A DNA stretch of 64,000 nt from Ottelia alismoides (lineage: Eukaryota; Streptophyta; Magnoliopsida; Alismatales; Hydrocharitaceae). A program made the translations under genes and the position numbers. Shown here in pieces: positions 24,991-36,659 of the stretch (within the stretch, counting starts at the first letter, position 1; every line of letters starts with the position of its first letter). The DNA lies in NCBI GenBank assembly GCA_037367405.1, contig JAZKJV010010609.1, positions 248,001-312,000 of the forward strand, in the 5' to 3' direction. The notes beneath the pieces were generated by a model. It made no database searches. It was not told where the DNA came from and worked only from the letters and a program-made list of their open reading frames with translations.

Positions 24991-26142
24991 CTCATTCCCA
25001 TTCGTCCACTTAAGATGCCTAGTTAACACACCCCTCCTTCCAGTCAACCTCCATTATCTTTAACCGCAACTAATACCGGTAGTTGGATCCAACCCAGATT
25101 CAATGGTTGAACCATCCACCTTTTTAATCCCAGCTCCCTCATGTGCCTTTCACGTGACTCGCTTCTCACCATTGGATCTGGAATGATCCAATGACTCTTG
25201 ATTCTCCTCCTACCTCCAACTCTCTCTGCAACCGTCGGTCACCTCCCAATGGTCGAGCCCACCAGCCTCACCTCTTTCTTCTTGATAATGTCCTTCCCCA
25301 TGCCCCTATCCCTTTCCAACCACCTAGAACCAAATACTAACCCAACTCTGACCCAATACTGATGAAACCATCCCAATATATCTTTACTTCTCCAATGATC
25401 GAAATCACCTAACCTTATCGACTGAAACCACCACCTACCCTTTATTCACTTCCAGCATAAGAGAGAACCCAATCCAAACTCCATACTGTTAGAACCCATC
25501 TCTACTATCCCTATCTCCATAGCCACCTGAGAAAGAAGGATCCCAAATCCCATCCGTTTCCTCCTACGTCTCAGGTCGACTTACGATGACGACCTCTGAG
25601 GCAAGATCCAGAAGCCCCTCCTATATCTATTATCGTTCTTATTACCAGAAGACATCTTAGATTCAAGGGCATCACTATGGTCCTCTGAGGCAAAGATTTC
25701 TCCTAGACATCTCGCACCACCTTTCGGTAAAGTCACCCTCAGGTATAACACTAATCTCTATTCTCCTCATCTCCCTTCTCCTTTCCTCATCATCTACTTC
25801 TTCTATTCTCAGTTTTCTTTATCACCAAATCCCATTCTTCGTTACAATCAACCCAACTTTGACATTACGCAACCCATCTCTACCTTCATATATCATACAC
25901 CCTCTTCTTCTATAGCGTGCAACCTCCCATCTTTGGTCGAGTATGCGGTCGGAGACATGCTCTTTTCCTCCATCTATGCTACATGAGCTCTCTACCTCAC
26001 CCATCCCCTATAACTTTGCACTTTAATGTCAGATCGAGGGCTAGTAGCCCGAGTCGTCTCTTCTATTTGTAGATGTTCACTAGGATTGCACATATTCACC
26101 TTATTGTTGTCATACTATTGGAGAAGATCCATTAGAGCCCAT
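24991..26142. other. Unassigned C/T-rich stretch
   Basis: Base composition changes sharply here: the plus strand is rich in C and T with many ctcct and ccacc runs. No frame is convincing. Short phrases (catctta near 25645, cctcaggtat near 25737) resemble 62740-62760 in the plus-strand element's LTR-like tail, so it may be an old related LTR fragment; that is weak. It forms the left flank of the large Gypsy insertion and the right flank of the Copia one. Confidence 0.45.
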
Positions 26143-27589
26143 TGTTTAGTCTAAGGATACTCGAGGACCTTTCTTGTGGTTCATAAAAGGTGGGGTCACT
26201 AAGTCGCTGTGATGACATCACTAGAAGATCAATGACTAAGCAACATGTACCCACAATATGTAAATAATCAATAAATGATAAAATATGAGAACAATTTATT
26301 ATATTTTACAAACAAATATGTACAATGTATACGCATGTAGAGGTCGAATCACTAAGAGCAAACAAGGTAGCCTATTGATTATTCCTAATCGAGGTGATTT
26401 CTGTATACAAGTGTCCTTTTAAATTTTTTGTTTGGGTTTTTAGTTTTTATATTTTTATTTATTATGTTTATTTATTTATTTTGTTTTCATTTTTTCATTT
26501 TTATAATTTTTGATTTATTTTTATTTAAATATTATTTAATATTATATAATGGTATGTCAATATATATAAGAGAATGTAAATATGATAAAAAGTATATATA
26601 AAAATACAAAAATCAGAACAAAAATTAAGAAATATGTCCCATTATATACATTCCTTTTTTTATTTTTTAAATTTTTTAATGTAGTTATAATAAGTAGTAA
26701 TAATAATATAAACTATATATAGATGAATATAGGTATATATAATACAATTTAGGGTACTATATTATACATATGGCTAAAAATAATTAAAATTTGAAAAATA
26801 AAATGTTTATGTGGTTTTCATATTTTTAAACTATTTTTTATTTTTCAATATTTTGCTAATTTTTAGGTATTTTTAAAGTTTAAAATAATAAAAAAACCAT
26901 GACTATTTAAATAGGACAAATTATTTTGGAATTTAAAAATACTAAATATAGTCAAAAATTCCAAGAACTAATTTTACTATTTAATAATATATATAAATAA
27001 AAACTAGATTTTTATATTTTATAGGATTTTAAGTTTTTAAATTTTTTTATCCTTTATTTTTTAGGTATTTTTGGTCTGAAGCTATAAAATACTATAATAG
27101 ACAAAATATGATTTATTTTGGAAGTTTTCAAAAAGGTTTTGTAATTTTTAGGAATTTTCTAATTCTAACAAGGTCAAATTGTGCTCTTTTTTATTTTTAA
27201 TAAATATGTAATGTGAATAAAATGTAAACAAATTGTATGTCATGAAAGTGCATGCATACATGTATCTTAGACTATTTTCCCATAATTTTTGGAGCACAGA
27301 TGATATTTATAAAAGTTTCACAAACAAGCACAAAATATGAATACTTCCAGGGACCAATGCAAATAAAAATATGTTTCCATGCATTCTAGGACAATAAATC
27401 AAAATCTAGGGGCACATATGTAATTTACCCACAAATGTTTATATTAAATGTGCCCTGTTATGGCATAAATGCAATATACAGAATGTTCAAGATCCTCTTT
27501 AAAAATTATCCACAAAATTACCTCTAAATATAAAATTTTTTAGACTAATTATAAATATAAAAATCTATAGGGTATGGATGTAAAATACG

Positions 27590-27617
27590 CACCTCACGTA
27601 GGCGACCACGTGAGGTG
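27590..27617. repeat. Inverted repeat in R-U5
   Basis: A perfect 10-bp stem, CACCTCACGT and ACGTGAGGTG, encloses 8 bases. In the 5' LTR the corresponding place (44158-44185) has two direct cacgtgaggtg/cacatgaggtg copies instead, so the motif rearranged between LTRs. Confidence 0.7.
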
Positions 27618-28330
27618 AGCTGGCATGAGCACCGATGTAAATACATAAAAAGGAGGTTGCTCCATGCAAAATAACCACAATTAATTACACTTCAGACGAA
27701 AATTTAAATATTAAATAAATACATAAAAATACAAGGGGGATTCTGTGATATTTACCCAATATGTATATGCCAAAAGATGGCTAGGATCACACCACTTAAG
27801 TGATCAATGGTCTTGATTAATCGATAACGCTTCGATAATGCACGATCAGAATCAGATCTGCTGCGCAATGGGGCGGCTGGGACATCATGTCATCGGACGG
27901 TGCTTGTCCAATCTAGAGTGTGGGTTCCATCAAATGGTTCTAGCGGTATCCTCAAGAACATGAAAGAATACACGAGGTGTCTTCCTTATTCCGTTGATTC
28001 CCTGCGCTCCATGGCTCCTCTCTTGCTGTTGAGAGTCTCCATGTCCTGTAAGAGATCCGCAGTTGTTGGATCTATCAGATGAGTCTAGGACCCATAAGTG
28101 GGGTCATGGAGGGTCATCGAAGCACAACCACCCAGGACTATATCTTGGAGTGCTTTTGGGTCTCGTGGCCCCTTATGGATCTACAAATGGATTAAAAAGA
28201 ATCGCAGGGCTTGGGGGGTTTGATCCTGGCCTTTATTGGCAAAGTGTCGGGCAGTGATGAGGTGGAACAGAGGGACGTAGGGATTTAGGCTTCGAAGAAG
28301 AATCAAATTGGGTGAGGAGGACTGAGGTTC

Positions 28331-28340
28331 TTATTTATCG
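28331..28340 (-). promoter_or_regulatory. TATA-like box of 3' LTR (degenerate)
   Basis: Minus strand CGATAAATAA, where the other LTR copies have CTATAAATAA. It is placed by alignment with 47927 and 57014. Confidence 0.5.
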
Positions 28341-28570
28341 ACATGATGAGGTGGCTTATTGTGGTTCAAATGGGGGCTCATTTGAAGAAGATTGAAGGGC
28401 TCTAAAGATCCTACATGAATTGCGGAGCCATCTACAATATTTGTTCAAGGTTCAAGGTGATTCAATCATTAGATCGCCATGGGAATTGGTCAAAAGTTGA
28501 GTGCTCGAGGTTTTGACAAAGGTCAGAGTTGCCAAAGGGCCAGTTTACCGAGGTCAACAAAAGAGTGGAT

Positions 28571-28596
28571 CTGGTTGGTCCACGTGGACCAACCAG
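28571..28596. promoter_or_regulatory. Perfect 26-bp palindrome with G-box core
   Basis: The half-site CTGGTTGGTCCAC is followed by its exact reverse complement, giving a central CACGTG. In element sense it lies about 230 bp upstream of the TATA box. It recurs with one or two changes at 48163-48188 and 57253-57278. CACGTG is the binding core of plant bZIP and bHLH factors, so it may be an LTR enhancer; that function is inferred. Confidence 0.75.
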
Positions 28597-31500
28597 AAAA
28601 ATGCAAGTAAAATGTATTTTATATAAATAATAATTGGTAAATTAATTTATTAATTTTAGGTTATAAAATAAAAACCGTTTGTTATTTTATGTAGTATTTT
28701 ATTCTCATTTTTATTTATTTTTATGAGGATGTTTAGTACAAGTTGTTATTTACATGTATAATACAATTTTATTTACCAATATTATGTGTATTTTATTTTT
28801 GTTTGTATTTTATATTTTATTCTTTTATACACTTAATTTATATATTTAAGACTTATTTAGTTGTGCATAAATATATTTTTATAGTATTTTTCTGAGTTTG
28901 TTTGTACACTTAATTAAATATAAGTAAAAATTATATAAATATAAGTGTATGCAATTCATCTATATGTTTCATGTACTTATTATTTTAGTTTATCTATAAT
29001 TGTTTTCTTTTATTCTATTTATGTACATATAATATAAATAATATGAAAAAAATATAAAAATATAAAATAATGAAAAATATAAAGAGTAAATAAAATGAAT
29101 ATTTTATTCATGTATATAGTATAATAGGGGTCCAAAACATAACTTTTGCATCTTAACTCCAAATTAAATGAAACCAACTTCATTAAATAGATAATTAAAA
29201 GTTATTGACAATCAAAGGTGGTTTTATGCGTTTTGAGTCCATTTGGAGAAGATATGTATCTAGGAAGTTTGAATTTTGGAATTTTATTCAAAGCATAGAA
29301 TGAACATTGTACATTATTTTTGTGTGAAATCAATTTTATTTTTTCTTTACATTTTTATCTACAACTTTTATGTACAAAGTTTCTTTATTTGAGATATAAA
29401 TAATTAAGAATAAATTAGGCCCTAAAAATGAATTACTGAAGAGATGAAATTAGGGTTTTTATTGTGTGTTTGACCCTTATCACCTCCCACTTTATTCCTT
29501 GTCGATCCATACATCATGATGCCTAGGTCTCGGAGTTTAGGGTCATAAAATACTTGTGGCATTTTTTTCTTTTCTTTTCTTTTCTTTATTCTTTTATTTT
29601 GGCTTTAATCAATGTAGTTTATATAATTTTTATACAATAAATAACAAATGTTAATATAGGAAAACTAATGATATTTACAAGCATTTAGCTAAAGAATGAA
29701 AGTCGAAATGAAAGAATAAAGGTGACAAATGCAGATTTATTACCTCCCTATACTTGCATTTGCTAGTCCCTAGTAAACACTTACACCTATAAGTGTAGAA
29801 AAGAAAATGAAGAAAAGAAAAGAAAGAGCTTGGATCTATTTTAACTTTTTAACTTGTCCTTATAAAATCAAAGATTGGAGCTCAGTCGGACCTTTGGAAT
29901 TTAAATTTCATTAGAGCTTTGTATGGGAACTAGTCTTGAAACACAACAGCCTCTGAGACCCTCAAAACTCTGTTCAAGTCTCCTCAATAGCCAGGTCAGA
30001 ATAAGTCAACTCATACACAAAGCCTTATGATTATGAATCTATCTTGGAGAGTGTGTGTGATATGTATCTCTCCTCGACTGAAGAAGCAGATGTCAGTATT
30101 CTCCAACACGGTGACCCTAATTCTAGAATCCAACAACTCTTTCCTCGAAAAGTGGGGTATTTCCTTCTAAGTTCAAGTACAACCAGCTCAAGAAGAGGAG
30201 GTGGAGATAAGTATGGACAGTAGCCAATGTAGCTACCTATCCTAGGATGCTTGGCCAATATAGCCAAGTCATCCAACTGTGGGCTCACCTAAATATGACT
30301 TTGAGGCTCAAGCTTGCTTATTGGGCTATACATACTCTGGAAGGCATTTTATTTTCATTCAGGCCTATCCACTTTTTTGGTGTTTTGATTGCATTTCTTG
30401 AATACTATATACAACAACATTTACATAAGGACTTTTTCTTCTTGAGCCAGTAGATTATCCCTCTTTTGAAGCATTTTTGCAACCCACAAATTCTGTCATA
30501 AGACCTCATAGCTACTGGATCAGGTTGGGATATAATGGCCACAGATATGTGACTTCCAATGTTTCCATTGGCTTGTGTCTCATACTGACAAATTCAGCCC
30601 TCTACCACTTCAACTGAGGTAAGCAAAGTGTAAAGTGCAAGTGTGCAATCTGGTTCATTATCAACAAGAGTTGTGCATGTGTCTGAGATATTCTACTTAG
30701 GCAATCAAGACAACACTAAATCCAGTCTCGTGTTCTCAATGAATAAAGTCTAGCAGACCTGAAGTACCTCAATTCCAATTCCTATAAGGTTCCTGTGATT
30801 ACGTAGATTTAAGGTCCAACCAAGCTCCAATCTCTAGATTTTACTTGGATTAGTTCAATTATGAAACTCAATCCGAAAAATGCAAATTCTATGTACACTG
30901 CAAGGAAAATATTTTTTGATGCGATTTTTTGGTTTTGATCTTTTTTGGATTTTTGAAAAAGGTTTGTAAATTTTTATGCAGGTTTTTGAAAAAATGTTTT
31001 GCAAATATGTTTGGGAATTTTAAAAAATAAAAGGTTTTTAAGAAAAGAAATATATGCAGATATTTAAACGGGAGTGCTTCTTTGGTATTTACAAGAGTTT
31101 GGGTTTACGAATTTACACCAATTAGATATTCATAAGTTTATGTCTAAATTTAAAGAGTTCTATTTACATGAATTGTATACAGTTCTCAAAAATTCTTTGA
31201 AAATAATTTTACAAATGTTTTGAAAACTATATTTTGCAAACTAATTTGACAAATAATTTTTAGAAACATTTACAGAATTTGAAAATCGAATTGCAAAGGT
31301 TTTTCAAATAATATGTATAGATTTTTCAAAATATTTTTGCAACAATTTTCCAAACAGTTTGCAAATAAATTTTCAAACCATTTTGATTTACAAAAAGATA
31401 AGAAACTTTTACAAACAAAACACATTTATAAAGGTTGAAAACATTTTACAAAACATTTCTGAAATAGTTTTCAAATGATTTTTCAAAGAACTTTTCCAAC

Positions 31501-31659
31501 CATTTTTCAAATATTTTGCAAAACATTTTTACCTGATTTATTAACTAGTATGTACGATGAATTTTATACAAGTATGTTCTTTTCAATTTATTAATTGTAT
31601 TTTTGCCATACTTATTGAAAATACAAAAGTAAGAGTTATGGCTAAAGTATATACAACGT

Positions 31660-32045
31660 ATATACGACCCGCTATAGTTAGCTTGAGCAATGTCCTCATA
31701 GATTGAAGGGAAAAGAAAAGACAACTCATACTGAGCATAGACGGGCCTATACTACACCGACTACAGAATAAAAAAATCAATGAATGAGAAGTCAACCACC
31801 CTCCCATACATAGGATGAAATATTTCTAAGTATAATATGTTGTATCTACATGCAGGGAGGCTTGAGAGTGGGAGTGAACAGATCAATGACTCATCTTGTC
31901 TTTCCCTATACATAAGGTCAAATATCCCTAAGTGTAGACAGGAATATTAACAATAGAGGAGACAAGTAAGGGATCAAAGAATGAACATTGGGACTCACTC
32001 ATCCCCCTATATTTAGGACGAAGCATATCCTAAGTATAGCAGTGA
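31660..32045 (-). repeat. PPT-like hairpin array
   Basis: Counterpart of the array at 1240-1825. Inverted-repeat units occur at about 31665, 31803, 31905 and 32003, roughly 100 bp apart. The last (CTATATTTAGGA ... TCCTAAGTATAG, after five C) is best preserved and adjoins the inferred LTR boundary. Confidence 0.75.
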
Positions 32046-32116
32046 TGACTGAGAGGAATGAAAGAAAGAAGTAAAAGAAAAATAAACAGAAGAAATAACT
32101 GAAGAAAAGAAGAAAA

Positions 32117-33260
32117 CTAGAGAAAGAGTTTTATAGGAGCATTATCTGAATCTTTTGATGTTGTAGTTATGGAGGATGCATCGTTGAAGATCACTTGGAC
32201 TAAGTCGACAACGGCCAAGAAAGTGTCATGCTCAAGGTACAACTTCAGTATCTGACCATTGATGATGAACGATTGTGCTTCTGATGACAACTCTGATATT
32301 AAATTGCTTCCATTGTCACACACTTCTTTCACTCTGAATGGCCATGCCCATTTACTCTTTAAATTACCCGAGAATATCTCCAACTTTGCGCCGAATAGCC
32401 ATACTTTCTGCTCAATCTCGAAGGTCTTTCATCTGACGTGTTGGTCGTGCTAGCATTTAACCTTCTCCTTGTACATCAAGATGTTATGAAATGCATAGTC
32501 TCGGAATTCTAGGACTCTGTTCAAATCCACTTTCCTTTGATGACCACCTTTCTGTGAGTCTGGATTGTAAATATTGGCCGCCCGCAGTGATTTATGAATT
32601 AGGTTGACAGGGAGATGAGTCCAAGAGTTGGGACCAATTTTTTCTATCCGGCCTCACAAGCTTTTACAAGATTGTCTTGATTTCTCTGTTTCATAGCTCT
32701 ACCATACCATTGGTTTGAGGGTGATAAGGAGAAGCGATTTGGTGCTCAATGTCGTACTCCTTCGTTAATTTCTTGACCTATTTATTTATGAAGTTGCTAC
32801 ACCCGTTTGATATAAGAATCTTTGGTATCCTAAACTGTGAAATGATGTTCTCCCTCAGAAACTGACAAACTATACAACTATCAACGGCTCGAGTGGGAAT
32901 AGCTTCAACCCAGCTATTCACATAATCAACAATAAGAAGGATGTGCTCAAATCCGTGACTGTTGGTAAAGGGTCCCATGAAATCAATGCCTCAAGCATTG
33001 AATACATCTGAAATTTGAATCACTTTCAGGGGCATAGAGTCTTTAGCTGTTCCTCCCATTTTCTGGCAGTTAATGTAGGCTTTGACATATGTTGTTGCAT
33101 CCTTGAATAGTGTGGTCACCAGAGGGCACAGTACAATACTTTCATTATCGTTCTGTCTCCAAAGTGTTGTCCACCAGCTTCGAGTGAGTGACAATGCTCG
33201 AGGAAACTATGATGCTCCTCCTGAGGGATACACCGACGTCAAATACAATCTGCTCCTTCC
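32117..33260 (-). pseudogene. Gypsy integrase relic
   Basis: Three integrase parts are visible on the minus strand, split by frame changes. The N-terminal zinc region (about 33070-33240) shows EHCHSLEAGGQHFGDRT and later FKDATTYVKAYINCQK, with the first Cys of the C-x2-C pair lost. The catalytic core (32778-32978) shows MGPFTNSHGFEHILLIVDYV, VEAIPTRA and QFRIPKILISNG; the D of the expected ISDGG motif has become N. The C-terminal part (32117-32383) shows GNLKSKWAWPFRVKEV and IINGQILKLYL, matching the GKLKSRWSGPF / VNGQRLKPY end of Athila-type integrases. It would have joined element cDNA to the genome; it is inactive now. Confidence 0.88.
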
Positions 33261-33336
33261 CTAAATAAGAGCGGGTCTTCCCATTGGTAGAAATGGATTG
33301 TGGATAAGAATTGTCCTTTTTAATCTTCGTCCAATC

Positions 33337-34930
33337 TTATGGGACTACCCCCAAGACGAGGTAGTTCACAATATAGACATACCAAGGGAGACAATCCACG
33401 ATGAGAATCAACTCATAAGGAAAGGTGTCTGTGATAGGTGAACTGCTCAGTGGAGTTTCTTGATGCTCAATTCTGGAGTGGTGATCTGCTATCACGTTTT
33501 GAACTCTGGGTTTATCTTTGATCTCCAAGTTGAATTCCTAGAGGGGAAGGATCCATCTGATCAATCTGAGCTTTCCATCTTTCTTCTAATGTGAGAACCG
33601 AATAGTAGAGTGGTCAGTGTAGATGGTGATTCTAGATACAAGAAAATAGGATATGAACTTCTTGAGGGAGAAAACCACATCTAGCAACTCTTTCTCTGTA
33701 ACAACGTACTTTCTATGTGCTTCATCTAATGTCTTGTTGTCATAGTGAATGGAATAGGGTACTTTGTCTTTCCTCTGTCCTAACACAACCCCAACTGCAA
33801 AATCCGATGCATTCGTCATGATCTCAAAGTGTAGTGACCAATCCGGTGGGTGTAGGACAGGATCTTGAGTGATTAGCTCTGTCTGTTGATTGAAAGGTAG
33901 GAGAACATGTTGATCAACATGAAACTCAGTTTCCTTGCACAGTAATTCAGTTAGATGTCAGCAATGTGGCTGAAATCTTTAATAAAACGTTTACAGTAAC
34001 CCACATGACCTAGGAATGACCTCTTATTTTTTACAATATGAGGTGGCTCAAGATTGGCGATCACATCCACCTTTGTTGGGTCGACTCCCATGCCATGCTT
34101 GGAAATGATGTGGCCCAGCACAATCCCTTCACTGACCATAAATTGGCTCTTTTTCCACGATAATACTAGATTGACTTCTCAACATTTTTTAAGTACTCTA
34201 TCTAGGTTCTCAAGAGAAGAATCGAAGCTGTCACCATAAACAGAGAAGTCATTCATAAACACCTCGAGAAAACTGCCAACCATATCAATGAAAACTGCAA
34301 GCGTGCATCTATAGAATGTGGCAGGTGCATTGCACAATTTAAAGGGCATTCTCCTGAAAGCGTAGATACCAAACGGGCAAGTGAAGGTAGTCTTCTCTTT
34401 GTCCTCTCGGGTGATTGCCACTTGGTTGTACCCGAATACCCTTCCAAAAAGTAGGGCTCCTTGCTTTCCAATCTTTCTAGAACTTGATCAATGAATTGCA
34501 AGGGGAAGTGGTCCTTCTTCGCTGTGGCATGGACACAGTTGTAATAAACACACACACATCAGGATGTTGGTACTCAAGTGGAAATCTCCTCTCATCTTTT
34601 ATTTGTAACAACGATGAGCCCAGATTTCTTTTGAACTACATGCAAGGAGCTCACTTATTTTGAGTCGGAGATGGAATAAATAAACCCTGTATCATATGAT
34701 TTAGTGATTTCCTTCATGATGACATCTTGAAAGTTATGGTTCAGTCTTATCTGAAATTCTCGAGATGCTTGGCATCATCTTCCAAATAGATGTGGTGTGA
34801 ACACATAGCGGGATTTACCCTACGAAGGTTTGATATGTGCCAACAAAGTGCCTTGTGGTTTTTTTTCTAGAACCTTGAGCAGTCGAGGTTCCTGATCTAG
34901 GGTCAGCATGTTGTTGTTGATTACCGGATA
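33337..34930 (-). pseudogene. Gypsy reverse transcriptase-RNase H relic
   Basis: RT runs from about 34930 to 33850. ATAKKDHFPLQFIDQVLERL at 34480-34555 is followed by a frameshift near 34430, then ITREDKEKTTFTCPFG, AFRRMPFKLCNAPATF, EVFMNDFSVYGDSF and GIVLGHIISKHG. The catalytic FMDD motif reads FMND (first Asp lost). RNase H (33586-33819) shows NASDFAVGVVLGQRKD, TEKELLDVVFSLKKF and IYTDHST; the first catalytic Asp of the DAS motif is also changed to Asn. The tail at 33337-33528 (NVIADHHSRI) matches the NxVADxLSR linker to integrase. This is the core replication enzyme; both active sites are damaged. Confidence 0.92.
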
Positions 34931-34936
34931 CATGTT

Positions 34937-35359
34937 TTATGCACCCGCAAGGAAAGCATACTTGAAGCCTGTCAGAAGTGGCTTTAATTTTGTTTCTGAT
35001 CGAACTTGTTTCTCAGTCACATCAGAAATGAAACTAGTAGGTGGATGATCTGTCATGAATTTGGAGGTTCTACTCACCTCGGTCACTAGCGGCTTTGTTG
35101 ATAATGTGTTGAACAAATCATTAATGAATTCATCATGTTTGGACTGGCATGAATATTCTGCCTCAAAAAGGTCCATCAACAAGTAAATATCTATCTCCCA
35201 GTAGACATCGAAGCATATAAAGACTATGCTTCCTAGGTCCTCCTCTGGAAAGAGGATTTCCTGAACCAATGTTTTATTCACAAAAAATTTTGTATCTCGA
35301 ATCTCTGCAGTAAAGTCACAGTCTACATTAGATGATTCTGCTTGACCTTTATCAGACAC
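34937..35359 (-). pseudogene. Pol linker between protease and RT
   Basis: A 140-codon open stretch ending LKPLLTGFKYAFLAGA, matching the LKPLPxHLKYAFLG stretch that lies just before RT in Athila-type polyproteins. The upstream part is acidic and shows no known domain. It is one of the longest undamaged segments of this pol. Confidence 0.75.
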
Positions 35360-35429
35360 AAATCTTATTCTGCTTGATCTTTATCAGACACAAATCTTGG
35401 TTCACTGACCATATCCATTATCACTTTGT

Positions 35430-35840
35430 TGTTGCTCGAGCAAAACATGATTTCCCAGACCCATAGTCAACCAAAGCTTCTACAGTTCGCAGGAAAGGCC
35501 TGCTAAGAATAATCGAGGTCTGGAGTAATGGTGCAGGGAAGTCTATATAAAGGACCAAAAAATCAATAGGAAACTACATGTCATGCACCATTACGACAAC
35601 ATTCTACAATAAACCTCGAAGTCACTTGATTAATCGATCAGTAAACTGAATGATCACATGTGTTTGCTTGAGCGGTCCTTGCCCTAATAGTGTGAGCAAA
35701 GATGTAGGCATTAGATTGATTGGAGAGAAACTCTCAAGGATGGTTCGCTCGGAGATCTGATCAAAAATCTTGCATCTGATCAAAGGTCCTCCTTTGTCTG
35801 GCTTCTTTTCCAGGAGATTACTGATTGCTGCCACCAAGCC
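35430..35840 (-). pseudogene. Gypsy aspartic protease relic
   Basis: At 35622-35837 the minus frame reads AAISNLLEKKPDKGG, SPINLMPTSLL and LKQTHVIIQFTDRLIK. It continues in another frame with FPIDFLVLY and SIILSRPFLRT at about 35480-35600. These match LGASVNLMPLS, LQLADRSIK and ILGRPFLATxRAL of plant Gypsy proteases. The catalytic D-x-G-A-S site has become ESFSP, so the Asp is gone. The protease would have processed Gag-Pol. Confidence 0.82.
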
Positions 35841-36659
35841 ACGGTGAGGACGTGTTTCTCAACTAGTAGGTGTTTGTTATTGCGGTTTGACTAATGCTTG
35901 CCCGTGCATGCTTCTTTCAATCCCTTTTTCACAATGGGCATATATTCCATGGCTTTCAGCAGAGGTAATTCAACAGCCAAGTTGTTAATAATATCCACAA
36001 CACCTAGATCAATAGTGCATTTTTTTGTTTTGCAATCTTTTGTTTTTCCCATTGCATCAAGAAAAGGAATATTTACAAAACTGAAATAAAAAATTCTTAT
36101 TTACATCAGAATTCCTGTCCACAACATTTATTACAACTGGGATGCAAAAAGGTGCACAAGCTGGAGGTGGGGTGGACATCCAAAAACTGTGTTCTTCGTT
36201 CAATCGATTGGTGATGGATCAACTGTTGGGGCTTGCTCTTCCATGGATGGCATGGATTAACTTCGGTTGTGATAATCTTTTTGGTCTTTTCATTTTTTCT
36301 GATTTTTTTGTTCTTTTTGTTGGAGATGGTGATGGCTGGTACATAGCAAGGCTCCTCCTCCTCCTTCTTCTTCCTCACCCGAACCTATAGATGGCACGGT
36401 TGATACAGAAGACGATGATTCACCAAACTAAGATTTATTCTTTCCCTTGATAGTGGCAGACAGAGGCAAGGTCCTACCGCTCTTGAGAGTAACGAAAATA
36501 GACAAAATAAAATCACAATCATCTGACTCTACATGCACATATGAGACTTCACATTTTACGTGCTCTTTTTCACTTAAAGTTATTGGGGTTGGCTTCGACC
36601 AGGGTCGGAATTGGATTCATACTGGTCGTCAAGTGGTCCATCTTCTGGGTCATTTATGA

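Larger units (their letters stand above)
26143..32001 (-). repeat. 3' LTR of the large Gypsy element (~5.9 kb)
   Basis: The inner boundary of the 5' LTR (TGTTTTGCCC at 40746, next to the PBS) aligns with TGTTTAGTCT at 26143, setting this LTR's far end. The other end is set by minus-strand AGGGGGA followed by TGAGTGAG at 32001. The 3' LTR has neither the LINE nor the Copia LTR that sit in the 5' LTR. In element order it has a U3 of about 3.7 kb with hairpins at its start, a palindromic G-box at 28571, a degenerate TATA at 28331, and a ~2.2-kb AT-rich R-U5. Small frames (30247-30453, 27900-28257) are not conserved between LTR copies. Confidence 0.85.
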
